Shown: piece by piece, positions 46,288 to 55,059 of the stretch
How the letters are laid out: the number at the start of each line of letters is the position of its first letter
How positions within the stretch are numbered: the first letter of the stretch is position 1
Source: Mycobacterium triplex
GTDB taxonomy: Bacteria > Actinomycetota > Actinomycetes > Mycobacteriales > Mycobacteriaceae
Direction: 5' to 3'
Length of the DNA stretch: 64,000 nucleotides
NCBI RefSeq assembly: GCF_000689255.1
Contig: NZ_HG964446.1
Span: forward strand, 3,132,854 to 3,196,853
Position numbers and translations under genes: made by a program
Notes under the pieces: model-generated
Told to the model about the DNA's origin: nothing
What the model saw: only the letters and a program-made list of their open reading frames with translations
Databases searched by the model: none

Positions 46288-46429
46288 GCGCGAACTCCTT
46301 CTGCAATACGGCCGACAAAGAAATCAAAGCACCCCCGTGCCGTCGTCACCCCAAACCCGCGACATCGCCGCGTCCCGGCCAGCGGTCAGTGTCACCCGCG
46401 CCGGTACTGCGGGTTGTTAACCTGGCGAC

Positions 46430-47107
46430 GTGGCGCAGACCAGCGAAGAGCCGGTGAAGGGGTCGCTTGCGGCGACCAGCTGGGCGCTGCTGGGCATGTT
46501 GTCCTACGAAGAGGAAGTCTCCGGCTACGACCTGAAGAAGTGGATCGACTGGAGCGTCGACCTGTACTACTGGAGCCCGTCGTACAGCCAGATCTACACC
46601 GAGCTGAAGAAGCTGGAGGCCCTGGGCTTGGCGACGTCTCGCGTCGAGCACGACGAGGGCACCCGCAGCCGTCGGCTCTACAAGATCACCCGGGCCGGGA
46701 TGACCGCGGTGACCGAATGGGCCACCGACGCACCCGTCGACCCGCCGGTGCTCAAACACAGCGTGCTGATGCGGATGACGTTGGGGCATCTGAGCAACCC
46801 GGCCCGGCTCAAGGAGCTGCTTCAGGACTATGTGGCCTACACCGAGACCTGCCACCGCAGGGCGGTCGAGGACGCCGAGGGAGCCGAAGCCGAACCCGCA
46901 TGGGCGTACTCGGTGATCGCGTTGCGGTGGGCGGCCAAGTACTACGCCGCCGAGCGCGAGTTCGCCCTCGAGATGATGAAGGACATCGACGAGGCCGACC
47001 GCATAATGCAGACGGCGCCCAAGGGTAGTTCGGGCAAACCGCGAACGACGCCCGGCTACTGGCGCGAGGTCGAAAAACAGGTCTCGGCCAAGCGCCAAGC
47101 CGACTAG
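46430..47107 (+). CDS. PadR-family transcriptional regulator
   Basis: A 225-residue regulator with a PadR winged-helix domain (about residues 12-95; ALLGMLSYEEEVSGYDLKKW, SQIYTELKKLEALGLATS, RRLYKITRAG) and a longer C-terminal helical dimerisation domain (Vir-type). It usually represses a neighbouring gene until a small ligand binds; the divergent LLM oxidoreductase is the natural candidate target. GTG start. Its stop overlaps the convergent KstD-like gene by 4 bp. Confidence 0.9.
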   Translation: MAQTSEEPVKGSLAATSWALLGMLSYEEEVSGYDLKKWIDWSVDLYYWSPSYSQIYTELKKLEALGLATSRVEHDEGTRSRRLYKITRAGMTAVTEWATDAPVDPPVLKHSVLMRMTLGHLSNPARLKELLQDYVAYTETCHRRAVEDAEGAEAEPAWAYSVIALRWAAKYYAAEREFALEMMKDIDEADRIMQTAPKGSSGKPRTTPGYWREVEKQVSAKRQAD

Positions 47108-48807
47108 TCGGCGCCGGCCGCGTCCCGCGCGGCGATGTATCCGTACACCAGCCCCTGCGCGATCGTCGCGCCCGCACCCGGATACGTCGTGCCGAACGCG
47201 TTGGCGGCGGTATTGCCGATCGCGTAAAGACCGTCGATCACCGCACCGTCCTCGCGCAGTACCCGGGCCCGGTGGTCGGCCGTCAGTCCGCCGCAGGTGC
47301 CCAGGTCGCTGAGCACCATCTTGACGGCGTAGAACGGCCCCTTGGTCAACGCGCGCAGGTTGGGATTGGGCGAGATCGTCGGGTCGCCGTAGTACCGGTC
47401 GTACGCGCTGCGACCCCGGCCGAAGTCGGGATCGATACCGGCAGAGGCGTTTTGGTTGAAACCGGTGATGGTCGCGGTGAAGTCCGCAACCGGCACACCG
47501 ATCCGCGCGCCGAGTTCGGCGAAGTCGTCGGCGCGCACCGCGATACCCGCGTCGTACCACGCCCGCGGGATGCGCATTCGCGGAAACAACTGGGCGCCAA
47601 AGACATAGCTGTTGCGGTATTGCTGATCGAAGATGATCCACATCGATTCGACCGGGCTGCCGGATCGCTCCAGCTCGAGCAGCCGCTGACCGAAGGACAT
47701 GTAATCCGACGACTCGTTGGCGAAGCGACGGCCGTGCTGGTCGACGATGAGGCTGCCCGGCAGCGAACGTTCGGCCAGCATCACGGCAGGCGCCTCGCCG
47801 GGCAGCGGCGCGACCGCGGGAAACCACCACGCCTGATCCATCAGATCGATGCCGCCGCCGAGTTCCTGTCCGGCGCGAATCCCGTCGCCGGTATTGGCCG
47901 CCGCTCCCAGACTCAGGTTGGCGCCCAACGACTCCGACTGGAATTTCCACCGCATGTCCATGCTGTGGTCGAAACCACCGGTGGCCAACACCACGCCGCG
48001 CCGGGCGGTGATCGTCACTTCGCGACCGCCGTGGGCGACGACGGCGCCGCGGACCCGTTCGCCGTCGCCGTCAAGGCGCAGCAGGGTGGTTTCGGTCCAG
48101 ACCGGGATACCGGCGCGCAGCACACCCGCGAACAGGCCGGCCGCCAGGCCCTGACCGCCCGCGGCGTAACGCCGGCCCAGCATCCGGCCACCCACGCCTT
48201 GCCCGATTCGCTTGGCGAATACCGGAATTCCCTCGCGCGGAACCCGCGCCACCAGATTCATCCAGCGGTAGTCGGCACCCGTGGTCGGCACCGGGATACG
48301 GGCCTCCATCAAGCCCGGCTCCAGCCGGGTGCGGTACGCGCGGAGCAGGGAGGTGTCGAACGGGTGGCACTCGCAGGTGCGTCCGGCCGCCCTGCCACCG
48401 GGCTGCTCGGGGTGGTAGTCGGAATAGTCACGCGCCCAGAAGAATCGCAGGGGAGTGGTTCGGCGCAGCATCTCGACCGTGCCGGACACGTTCGTCAAGA
48501 ATCCCGCCGAGCGCTGCCGGGGTGCCGAACCCGCCACCACCGAGTCCAGATACGTCGCCGCGTGCTCCTGGGTGTCGCCGGCGCCGGCCTCGGCCAGCAC
48601 CGGACCCGCGGGCAGCCACAGCGCGCCACCGGAGCGAGCGGTCGAGCCGCCCACGTGCGACGCCTTCTCCACGACCAGCACCGACAGCCCGAATTCGTGG
48701 GCGGCCAGCGCCGCGGCCATCCCGGTGCCCGAGCCCACGACCAGCAAGTCGACGCATCCGTCGGCCACGGCAAGCCCGGCGGGGATCGTCGCGCTGTGTG
48801 CTGTCAC
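47104..48807 (-). CDS. 3-ketosteroid delta-1-dehydrogenase-like FAD enzyme (KstD family)
   Basis: A 567-residue flavoprotein. N-terminal FAD fold LLVVGSGTGMAAALAAHEFG and VVEKASHVGGSTARSGGALW; DYSDYHPE, QYRNSYVFG and TTYPGAGATIAQG place Tyr and Gly residues where KstD active-site Tyr119, Tyr318, Tyr487 and Gly491 occur. It should introduce the C1-C2 double bond in 3-ketosteroids or a related substrate. GTG start at 48807; longer open frame upstream would run into kshA. Divergent from kshA, the usual functional partner (together they open ring B). Confidence 0.88.
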   Translation of the reverse strand: MTAHSATIPAGLAVADGCVDLLVVGSGTGMAAALAAHEFGLSVLVVEKASHVGGSTARSGGALWLPAGPVLAEAGAGDTQEHAATYLDSVVAGSAPRQRSAGFLTNVSGTVEMLRRTTPLRFFWARDYSDYHPEQPGGRAAGRTCECHPFDTSLLRAYRTRLEPGLMEARIPVPTTGADYRWMNLVARVPREGIPVFAKRIGQGVGGRMLGRRYAAGGQGLAAGLFAGVLRAGIPVWTETTLLRLDGDGERVRGAVVAHGGREVTITARRGVVLATGGFDHSMDMRWKFQSESLGANLSLGAAANTGDGIRAGQELGGGIDLMDQAWWFPAVAPLPGEAPAVMLAERSLPGSLIVDQHGRRFANESSDYMSFGQRLLELERSGSPVESMWIIFDQQYRNSYVFGAQLFPRMRIPRAWYDAGIAVRADDFAELGARIGVPVADFTATITGFNQNASAGIDPDFGRGRSAYDRYYGDPTISPNPNLRALTKGPFYAVKMVLSDLGTCGGLTADHRARVLREDGAVIDGLYAIGNTAANAFGTTYPGAGATIAQGLVYGYIAARDAAGAD

Positions 48808-48909
48808 GGCGAGAACGGTATGTCGCGGCGTCGGGGCAACGGAATAGTCGTCCTGATGAGTGGAACAGGCAACCCCCGATCGGGTGTTTTGCGGCGTTAA
48901 ATCGTGCCC

Positions 48910-50022
48910 ATGCATGACACCGACGAGATTCGGCTCATCGAGGCCCAGGCCGCGCCGACGCGGTTTGCCCGCGGCTGGCATTGCCTGGGGCTGATCAGAG
49001 ACTTCGGTGACGGCAAGCCACACGCGATCAACGCGTTCGGCCAGAAGCTGGTCGTCTTCCGAAGCGGGGACGGCAAGATCAACGTCCTGGACAGCTATTG
49101 CCGGCACATGGGCGGCGACCTCTCGCAGGGCCAGGTGAAGGGCGACGAGATCGCCTGCCCGTTCCACGACTGGCGGTGGGGCGGCGACGGGCGATGCAAG
49201 CAGGTGCCCTATGCCCGGCGCCCACCGAAGCTGGCTCGCACGGCGACCTGGACGACGCTGGAGCAGGACGGCATGTTGTTCGTCTGGAACGACCCGGAGC
49301 ACAAGCCGCCGCCGCCGGAGGTGACGATCCCGCGCATCGAGGGAGCGACCAGCGACGAATGGACCGACTGGCATTGGTACACCACGGTCGTGGGAACCAG
49401 TAACTGCCGCGAAATCATCGACAACGTCGTGGATATGGCGCACTTCTACTACATCCACGGCGCGTTGCCGACCTACTTCAAGAACATCTTCGAGGGACAT
49501 GTCGCGACCCAGTACATGAACGGCGAGGGCCGCCCCGACATGGGCGGGACCGAAGGCTCACGGATGCTGGGCAACACCTCGGTGGCGTCGTACTACGGGC
49601 CGTCCTTCATGATCGACGACCTGACCTACCACTACGAATACGGCGACGCGCAATCCATCCTGATCAACTGCCACTATCCGATCGACTCGAATTCCTTTGT
49701 GCTGCAATACGGCATCATCGTCAAGAAGTCCGAGGCGCTGCCCGGTGACCCCATGCAAACCGCGATCCGGCTCGGCGACTACGTGAAGCTGGGTTTCGAG
49801 CAGGACGTCGAAATCTGGCGGCACAAGGCGCGCATCGACAACCCGCTCCTGGTCGAGGAGGACGGCCCGGTTTACCAGTTGCGGCGCTGGTATGAGCAGT
49901 TCTACGTCGACGTCGCCGACGTGCAGCCGGATATGGTGGACCGCTTCGAATTCGAACTGGACACCACCCGGCCGTACCAGGCGTGGATGAAAGAGGTCGA
50001 GGCGAACCTGGCGGCCCGGTGA
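48910..50022 (+). CDS. kshA: 3-ketosteroid 9-alpha-hydroxylase oxygenase component KshA
   Basis: A 370-residue Rieske non-heme iron oxygenase. Rieske ligands Cys64/His66 (SYCRHMGGDL) and Cys83/His86 (ACPFHDWRW); mononuclear iron site DNVVDMAHFYYIH. Sequence is very close to characterised mycobacterial/rhodococcal KshA (KGDEIACPFHDWRWGGDG, ARTATWTTLEQDGMLFVWND). It hydroxylates C9 of 3-ketosteroids and needs the reductase KshB, not in the window. ATG 48910 or GTG 48904 can serve; no ribosome-binding site is obvious. The stop overlaps the next gene (GTGA). Confidence 0.93.
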   Translation: MHDTDEIRLIEAQAAPTRFARGWHCLGLIRDFGDGKPHAINAFGQKLVVFRSGDGKINVLDSYCRHMGGDLSQGQVKGDEIACPFHDWRWGGDGRCKQVPYARRPPKLARTATWTTLEQDGMLFVWNDPEHKPPPPEVTIPRIEGATSDEWTDWHWYTTVVGTSNCREIIDNVVDMAHFYYIHGALPTYFKNIFEGHVATQYMNGEGRPDMGGTEGSRMLGNTSVASYYGPSFMIDDLTYHYEYGDAQSILINCHYPIDSNSFVLQYGIIVKKSEALPGDPMQTAIRLGDYVKLGFEQDVEIWRHKARIDNPLLVEEDGPVYQLRRWYEQFYVDVADVQPDMVDRFEFELDTTRPYQAWMKEVEANLAAR

Positions 50023-50306
50023 GGATCGACAATCGGCTCGACGAGATGCCCATGCTGCCCGTGGCATGTGGCAGCTGCGGCGCGCGGGTGCTGGTCCGCA
50101 AGAGCACCTGGAACCAGACCAGCGTGCAGTGGAACGCCGACGCGACGCAGCGCTGCGCTGAGCGCGCCGAGGCCGAGCAGGTGTCCGCGCACGCCGGTCG
50201 TGGGGTGTTCCTGGTGTGTTCGGCGCTGCGCGAGTCGATCCTCGAGGCCGTGCGCCAGGGGGAGCTGGTCATCGTCGATGAAATACCCGGTGCGACACCG
50301 CCGTAG
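50019..50306 (+). CDS. small Cys-containing protein coupled to kshA
   Basis: A 95-residue protein from GTG 50019, whose first bases overlap the kshA stop. PVACGSCGARVLVRKSTW has a Cys-x-x-Cys zinc- or iron-binding knuckle, with a third Cys in TQRCAERAEA and a fourth in FLVCSALRES. No ferredoxin-like cluster motif, so probably structural zinc. The overlap suggests it is made with KshA and may assist or bind it; no family function is recognised. Confidence 0.65.
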   Translation: MRIDNRLDEMPMLPVACGSCGARVLVRKSTWNQTSVQWNADATQRCAERAEAEQVSAHAGRGVFLVCSALRESILEAVRQGELVIVDEIPGATPP

Positions 50307-50373
50307 GCTCGACAACCTCTACAGGCTGACCATCGGTCCGCGGCAACCGAGGGTTATTTCGACGGCCGCGAAT

Positions 50374-51192
50374 TCACGCGTACTGCAACGCGTGCTGCTT
50401 GTGGGGGAGCAGTGGCCGCAGCGGCTGCAGGGTCGGTGCCACCCGTCGCGGGCCGTCCTCGGCGTTGCGCCAGATGCCCATCGCCGTCATGCGTACCGGT
50501 GCGGTCAGCCGCTGGTCGAACATCATCCGGCTCATCGGCCCGCACACCGACACCGCCGCGACGGCCTCGCCCGGAGCGCCGATAGGCGCTGCGACACAAC
50601 CGAATCCGAGCAACGATTCCTCGCGCTCGAACGCCACGCCGTGAGCGCGCACCTTCGCCAACTCCGCGGCCAGCTGGGAGCTGGTGGAAACCGAGTACTT
50701 GGTCTTGCGGGCCCGCAGGTCGACCTGGGCGTCGTCGCCGCGGTACGCCAGGATCGCCTTGCCCACCGCGGTGCAATGCGCGGGTTGCCGGCCGCCGACT
50801 CGGGTGGGGATCGCGTCGGCCATGCGGTCACCGACCTTGTCGAGGTACACCACGTCGGGCCCGTCGAGCACCGCGAGGTGTGCGATCAGCCCGGTGGCTC
50901 GGTGCAATTCGCCCAGCAGCGGGCCGGCCGCACGCACGAGACGGTCCTGATGCACGGCCAGCGATCCCAGTTCGACCAGGCGCATGCCGAGCTCGTAGTC
51001 GCGACCGCTGCGGCGCAACCAGCGCAGCTGCACCAAACGCTCGAGCATTCGGTGCGCCGAGGAACGCGGCAGGCCAGTGCGCCGCACAATCTGGGCCAGG
51101 GTCAGCCGGCCCGTCCCGTCGAAGGCGTCGAGCACCAGCGAGATGCGGTCGATGACGGCCGTGGGGGTGGTTGCTGCAGCGGTCCCTGACAT
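50374..51192 (-). CDS. IclR-family transcriptional regulator
   Basis: A 272-residue regulator. N-terminal winged helix (RLTLAQIVRRTGLPRSSAHR then MLERLVQLRWLRR) and C-terminal ligand-binding domain (ELHRATGLIAHLAVLDGPDV, PAHCTAVGKAIL, SVCGPMSRM) are standard. Start at 51192 has GGAGG 4-5 nt upstream; the ATG at 51228 is in the palindrome. It is the last gene of the leftward catabolic run, and its own promoter region contains a perfect 17-bp palindrome, so autoregulation and control of the catabolic genes are likely. Confidence 0.9.
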   Translation of the reverse strand: MSGTAAATTPTAVIDRISLVLDAFDGTGRLTLAQIVRRTGLPRSSAHRMLERLVQLRWLRRSGRDYELGMRLVELGSLAVHQDRLVRAAGPLLGELHRATGLIAHLAVLDGPDVVYLDKVGDRMADAIPTRVGGRQPAHCTAVGKAILAYRGDDAQVDLRARKTKYSVSTSSQLAAELAKVRAHGVAFEREESLLGFGCVAAPIGAPGEAVAAVSVCGPMSRMMFDQRLTAPVRMTAMGIWRNAEDGPRRVAPTLQPLRPLLPHKQHALQYA

Positions 51193-51227
51193 CGGTCCTC
51201 CAACGGGCTGGGTGTACCTGGCTGCCA

Positions 51228-51244
51228 TATTCCTAATAGGAATA
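51228..51244. promoter_or_regulatory. perfect 17-bp palindrome, probable IclR operator
   Basis: TATTCCTA-A-TAGGAATA: eight perfect base pairs around one central base, 36 bp upstream of the IclR start, in a locally AT-rich stretch with TATA-like sequences beside it. IclR-family proteins commonly bind such near-perfect palindromes close to their own promoter. No second copy was found by eye in the neighbouring gaps. Confidence 0.6.
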
Positions 51245-51313
51245 GATATACCACACCGATGTGGCCGCTGTCACACAACACGCTGAAAGCCGCGAGCAGA
51301 GAGCTAAAAAGGC

Positions 51314-52786
51314 TCAGCCCTTGGCGGCGGACCGTCCGGCACGGCGGCCGTAGAAGCTGCCGTCGCCGAGTGAGATGCCGCTGGCATAACCCCAGGCGGC
51401 CAGCCCGGCGGTGGAACGGCCGGCGGCGAACAGGCCCGGGATCGGCTCACCGCTGACGTGCAGCACCTCGGCGTCCAGCGTGGTGGCTAGGCCGCCCAGC
51501 GTGAAGCCGCCGGTGTTCTCCCGCAGGTCGATCGCGCCGACCGGGGTGCCGATCGGCCTGATCCATTCCGACTTCTTGTGCAGCAGCGGGTCCTCGCCGC
51601 GCGCGGCGCCCTCGTTGTAGGCAGCGACGGTCGCCTGCAGCGAACCGGGCGCCAGGCCGATATCGCGTTCCAGGTCGGCCACGTTGTCGGCCACCCAGGT
51701 CGGCTGCCGCAGCATGAACTTCGGTGACCACGACGCCATCGCCTCCTGCTGGGCGTCGTTGTCGATGATCAGGTAGGCGATGTTGTCCTGGTGGTAGAGC
51801 GTGAGCTGCCCGACGCGGCCCGGGTAGGTGTCCTCGGCGACGTAACGCTGGCCGCGACCGTTGACCAGGATCCCGCGTACCAGCTGCTGGGGGTCGATGA
51901 AGATCGCGACCTCGGTGGCGTCCATGTGGGCCAGGTCGGCGCCGAGGGCCTGCGCCATCCGGATCGCCTGCCCGTCGTGCTGCTCGATCGACGCGGCCGG
52001 GCGTCCGGCGATGCGCGGCGCGTAGCGGGCCACCATCGCGTCGTTGTAGGCGAAGCTTCCCGTCGCCAGCACCACGCCGGTGCGCGCCCGGATCGTCATC
52101 TCGGTGCCGTACTGGCGGGCGCGGATGCCGACCACTCGGCCGTCGGACTCGACGACCAGACACCGCACCCGCACGTCGTAGAGCGCGCGAGCGCCTGCCG
52201 CCGTGGCGGTTTCGACGAGCGGCTTCATCAGCATGTAGCCGGCGCTGGCTTCGCCCTGCTTCTTGTTCTGCATCTGCGGGACGTGGCCACGTGGGGCGGG
52301 GGTGGCGATCGTGTTGAACGGGTAGGAGTTTTCGCCGCCGCTGTACATCAGGCCCTGATCGCCCATCGGCTCCCAGCCGGGCTCGGAGAAGAACTCCGCC
52401 TTGAACGGCACGCCGCACCCGACCAGCCACTCGAAATGGGCGACGCTGCCGGCGCAGTAGTCGGCAATGCGCACGGTATCGGCACCCGGTCCCATCGCCA
52501 CGTTGAGGAACGCCGCCATGTTCTCGACGGAATCGCTGAAACCGCAGGCCTTTTGCAGCGGCGTGCCGCCGCCGAGGTAGATGAATCCGCCGGCCATCGC
52601 CGCCGCACCGCCCCACGAGCCGGTGCGTTCGGCCACCAGCACGTCAACCCCGGACCGGGCCGCCTCGACCGCGGCCGCCGCACCCGCGACGCCGTAACCG
52701 GCGATGACGACGTCGGCCTCGTGATCCCACGCGGTGATCGACGACGCCGCAATCGGCGTCACGTCGGTGTCGGGTGTCTGGGACAT
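51314..52786 (-). CDS. FAD-dependent oxidoreductase, KstD/fumarate-reductase superfamily
   Basis: A 490-residue flavoprotein. FAD fold ADVVIAGYGVAGAAAAVEAA and AERTGSWGGAAAMAGG at the N-terminus; C-terminal PGLFAAGRSTAGLAAWGY and SGISLGDGSFYGRRAG. The YPGAG active-site motif of true KstD is absent, so it may act on a different ring ketone or saturate/desaturate another bond. Its ATG overlaps the stop of the extradiol dioxygenase gene by one base (TGATG), so the two are co-translated in a ring-degradation operon. Confidence 0.85.
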   Translation of the reverse strand: MSQTPDTDVTPIAASSITAWDHEADVVIAGYGVAGAAAAVEAARSGVDVLVAERTGSWGGAAAMAGGFIYLGGGTPLQKACGFSDSVENMAAFLNVAMGPGADTVRIADYCAGSVAHFEWLVGCGVPFKAEFFSEPGWEPMGDQGLMYSGGENSYPFNTIATPAPRGHVPQMQNKKQGEASAGYMLMKPLVETATAAGARALYDVRVRCLVVESDGRVVGIRARQYGTEMTIRARTGVVLATGSFAYNDAMVARYAPRIAGRPAASIEQHDGQAIRMAQALGADLAHMDATEVAIFIDPQQLVRGILVNGRGQRYVAEDTYPGRVGQLTLYHQDNIAYLIIDNDAQQEAMASWSPKFMLRQPTWVADNVADLERDIGLAPGSLQATVAAYNEGAARGEDPLLHKKSEWIRPIGTPVGAIDLRENTGGFTLGGLATTLDAEVLHVSGEPIPGLFAAGRSTAGLAAWGYASGISLGDGSFYGRRAGRSAAKG

Positions 52787-53694
52787 CACAGCCGCATCGC
52801 CGCGGGCATTTCGCCGACCCACTGGTGGCCCCAGTAGCTGTCAGCGGTGATTTCCTCTGCCGTGTAATAGGTTTCGTCGACCCGCATGCCGTCGGTGCCG
52901 AATTCGATGTCCCAATCGCCCGGCGCGCGGACGTAAAAGGAGATCATCTTGTCGTTGGTGTGCCGGCCCAGCGTCGACGACAACTGGAAGCCCTCGGCGT
53001 TGACCCGGTCCAGCGCCTGGCCCACCGCGTCGAGGGTGTCGACCTCGACCATGATGTGCACCAGCCGCGGGTCGCGCATGTGCGCGGCCGGCACGATCGC
53101 CATGCTGTGATGACGTTCGTTGATGCCCAGGAAGCGAACCCGCACCGGGCCAAACTCTTTCGGCAACGGCACCCGGAACGCACCGCGCGACCGGAAACCC
53201 AAAACCTCGGTGTAGAAGTCGAACGCGCCGCCCGGATCCATCGCGGGGACCACGACGTGGCCCATGCCCTGATCGCCGGTGACGAACCGGGCGCCGAACG
53301 GGGTGACGACCGGGCTGTGATCGAGCACCGCCCCGTGGAACACCTCGAGTGTGGTGCCGGAGGGGTCCTCGAAGGTGATCACCTCTTCCACCCGGCGGGC
53401 CTCGGCCTCCTCGATCGACAGCTGCTTGAACGGCACCCCGGCCCCGTCCAGCGTCGCCTTGACCCGCTGCAGCGCCGGGTGATCGCGAACCTCCCAGCCG
53501 ATCGTGAGCACCCGATCGGTTTCACCCGGCACCACGATCAACCGCGCAGCGCGCTCGTCCATCCTCAGGTATAGCGCGGACTCGTCGGGCCCGCTACCCT
53601 CGGCGAAACCCAGGACGCCGAACGCGAAGCGGCGCCAGCGGTCGATGCCATTAGTCGAAATCGTAATGTAGCCAAGGCTTTTCAGGTCTGTCAC
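52786..53694 (-). CDS. type I extradiol ring-cleavage dioxygenase (HsaC/BphC-like)
   Basis: A 302-residue two-domain vicinal-oxygen-chelate enzyme. The catalytic C-terminal half has the metal triad: His in MGHVVVPAMD, His in RLVHIMVEV and Glu in WDIEFGTDG. Size and layout match BphC/HsaC, which open catechol rings of steroid or biphenyl metabolites by meta-cleavage. It is 9 bp from the HsaA-like gene upstream and overlaps the FAD oxidoreductase downstream. Substrate is inferred to be a catecholic ring product, not proven. Confidence 0.9.
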   Translation of the reverse strand: MTDLKSLGYITISTNGIDRWRRFAFGVLGFAEGSGPDESALYLRMDERAARLIVVPGETDRVLTIGWEVRDHPALQRVKATLDGAGVPFKQLSIEEAEARRVEEVITFEDPSGTTLEVFHGAVLDHSPVVTPFGARFVTGDQGMGHVVVPAMDPGGAFDFYTEVLGFRSRGAFRVPLPKEFGPVRVRFLGINERHHSMAIVPAAHMRDPRLVHIMVEVDTLDAVGQALDRVNAEGFQLSSTLGRHTNDKMISFYVRAPGDWDIEFGTDGMRVDETYYTAEEITADSYWGHQWVGEMPAAMRL

Positions 53695-53703
53695 CGCAAC
53701 TCC

Positions 53704-54888
53704 TTAGATCAACGCCCGCAGCGGACCCTCGGGGGGATCGATGCCGATCGAACTGAGCGCCGATGCGTGGTACGTGGTGCCGGGGACGTGGATGGCATGC
53801 ATCTGGCCGACGTGAACGTCACGCCAATACCGCTGCAGCGGTTTGTCCATCCGTGCCGCATTGCCGCCCGACCGGGCGAAGATCTCGTCGACGGCCGACA
53901 CCGCGCGCCACACCGCGCGCACTTGCGTGCGGCGTCCGGCCGCGCGATCGGCGAACGACACCTCCTTGCCGGCCGCGACCATGTCGTAGATGCGGTCGGC
54001 GTTGGCCAGCAGTTCCTGGCGGGCGGCGTTGATGTCGGCGGCCGCCTCGCCGATCGCATGCATGACGTACGGGTCGTCCTTGATCGCGGTTCCGGTGGCG
54101 CCGACGCGTTCGCGTTGGTAGTCCAGGTGCGCGGCGAGCGCGCCCTCGGCGATGCCGATGGTGGCCGCGGAGATGCCCAGCGGAAACATCGTCGACCACG
54201 GCATCAGATACAGAGGTTCGGTCATGCCGGCCTCGCGCTGGGCGGTGCCGTCCATCACCTTGGTCGCATCCATCGTCCGGTAGCTCGGCACGAACGCATC
54301 TTTGACGATGACGTCCTTGGAGCCGGTTCCGCGCAGCCCCACCACATTCCACGAGTCCTCGACGATCTCGTAGTCCTTGCGCGGCAGGATCATGTGCAGC
54401 ATCTGCGGTGGCATCAGCGGAACGCCCTTTTCGTCAGCACGCATGGCGCCCAGGATGATCCAGTCGCAATGGTCGGTGCCCGAACTGAACTGCCAGCGAC
54501 CGTTGAAGATGTAACCGCCGTCGACGGGTTTCGCCACGCCCTGTGGCGCGTACGGCGATGCCATCCAGGTGTCGACGTCGTCGGCCCAGATTTCCGCGGC
54601 GACCTTCGGGTCCGCGTACGCCAATTGGTAGGGGTGCACGCCCACCACGCCGACGATCCAGCCGGCGGCCGGATCCAGCGCCGCGGTGGCCATCGTCGTC
54701 TCGGCGAACTCGCGGGGATGGACCTCGAAGCCTTGATACTGCTTGGTCTGCAGCAGCCGGATCAGGCCGGCGTCCTTCATCAACTTGACGGTGTCGTCGG
54801 TAAGCCGGCCGATTTGCTCGGCTTCGGCGGCCTGGTCGCGCAATTGGTCGGCCATGGCCACCACCCGGTCGAGTACCCGGTCGCTCAT
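53704..54888 (-). CDS. HsaA-like flavin-dependent monooxygenase (acyl-CoA dehydrogenase fold)
   Basis: A 394-residue protein of the group D flavin monooxygenases. QTKQYQGFEVHPREFAETTM, AAGWIVGVVGVHPYQLAYAD, NGRWQFSSGTDHCDWIILGA and VVGLRGTGSKDVIV are characteristic of HsaA and relatives rather than of acyl-CoA dehydrogenases. It would hydroxylate a phenolic ring to the catechol cleaved by the next gene, using reduced flavin from a partner reductase; no HsaB-type reductase is in this operon. AGGACAACGAT precedes the ATG at 54888; the longer open frame is unsupported. Confidence 0.88.
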   Translation of the reverse strand: MSDRVLDRVVAMADQLRDQAAEAEQIGRLTDDTVKLMKDAGLIRLLQTKQYQGFEVHPREFAETTMATAALDPAAGWIVGVVGVHPYQLAYADPKVAAEIWADDVDTWMASPYAPQGVAKPVDGGYIFNGRWQFSSGTDHCDWIILGAMRADEKGVPLMPPQMLHMILPRKDYEIVEDSWNVVGLRGTGSKDVIVKDAFVPSYRTMDATKVMDGTAQREAGMTEPLYLMPWSTMFPLGISAATIGIAEGALAAHLDYQRERVGATGTAIKDDPYVMHAIGEAAADINAARQELLANADRIYDMVAAGKEVSFADRAAGRRTQVRAVWRAVSAVDEIFARSGGNAARMDKPLQRYWRDVHVGQMHAIHVPGTTYHASALSSIGIDPPEGPLRALI

Positions 54889-55059
54889 ATCGTTGTCCTT
54901 ACGTGTGCGGGCTAAGTAATGGTCTACCGCAGTGCTCGCCCGTCCCAAAGGAAATCCCGATGAGCGGACGGAAACGCGTTAGGACGCGGTGTGCAGCGCC
55001 GGACTCGCCGGCCGTGAATATGCGTGCGGTGCCGACCCGCTCCGCCCTCGCGATCGCCG

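Noticed and set aside
54965..54985. AACGCGTT core as a KstR site upstream of the HsaA-like gene
   Set aside because: The outer T and A positions of the KstR consensus are both absent.
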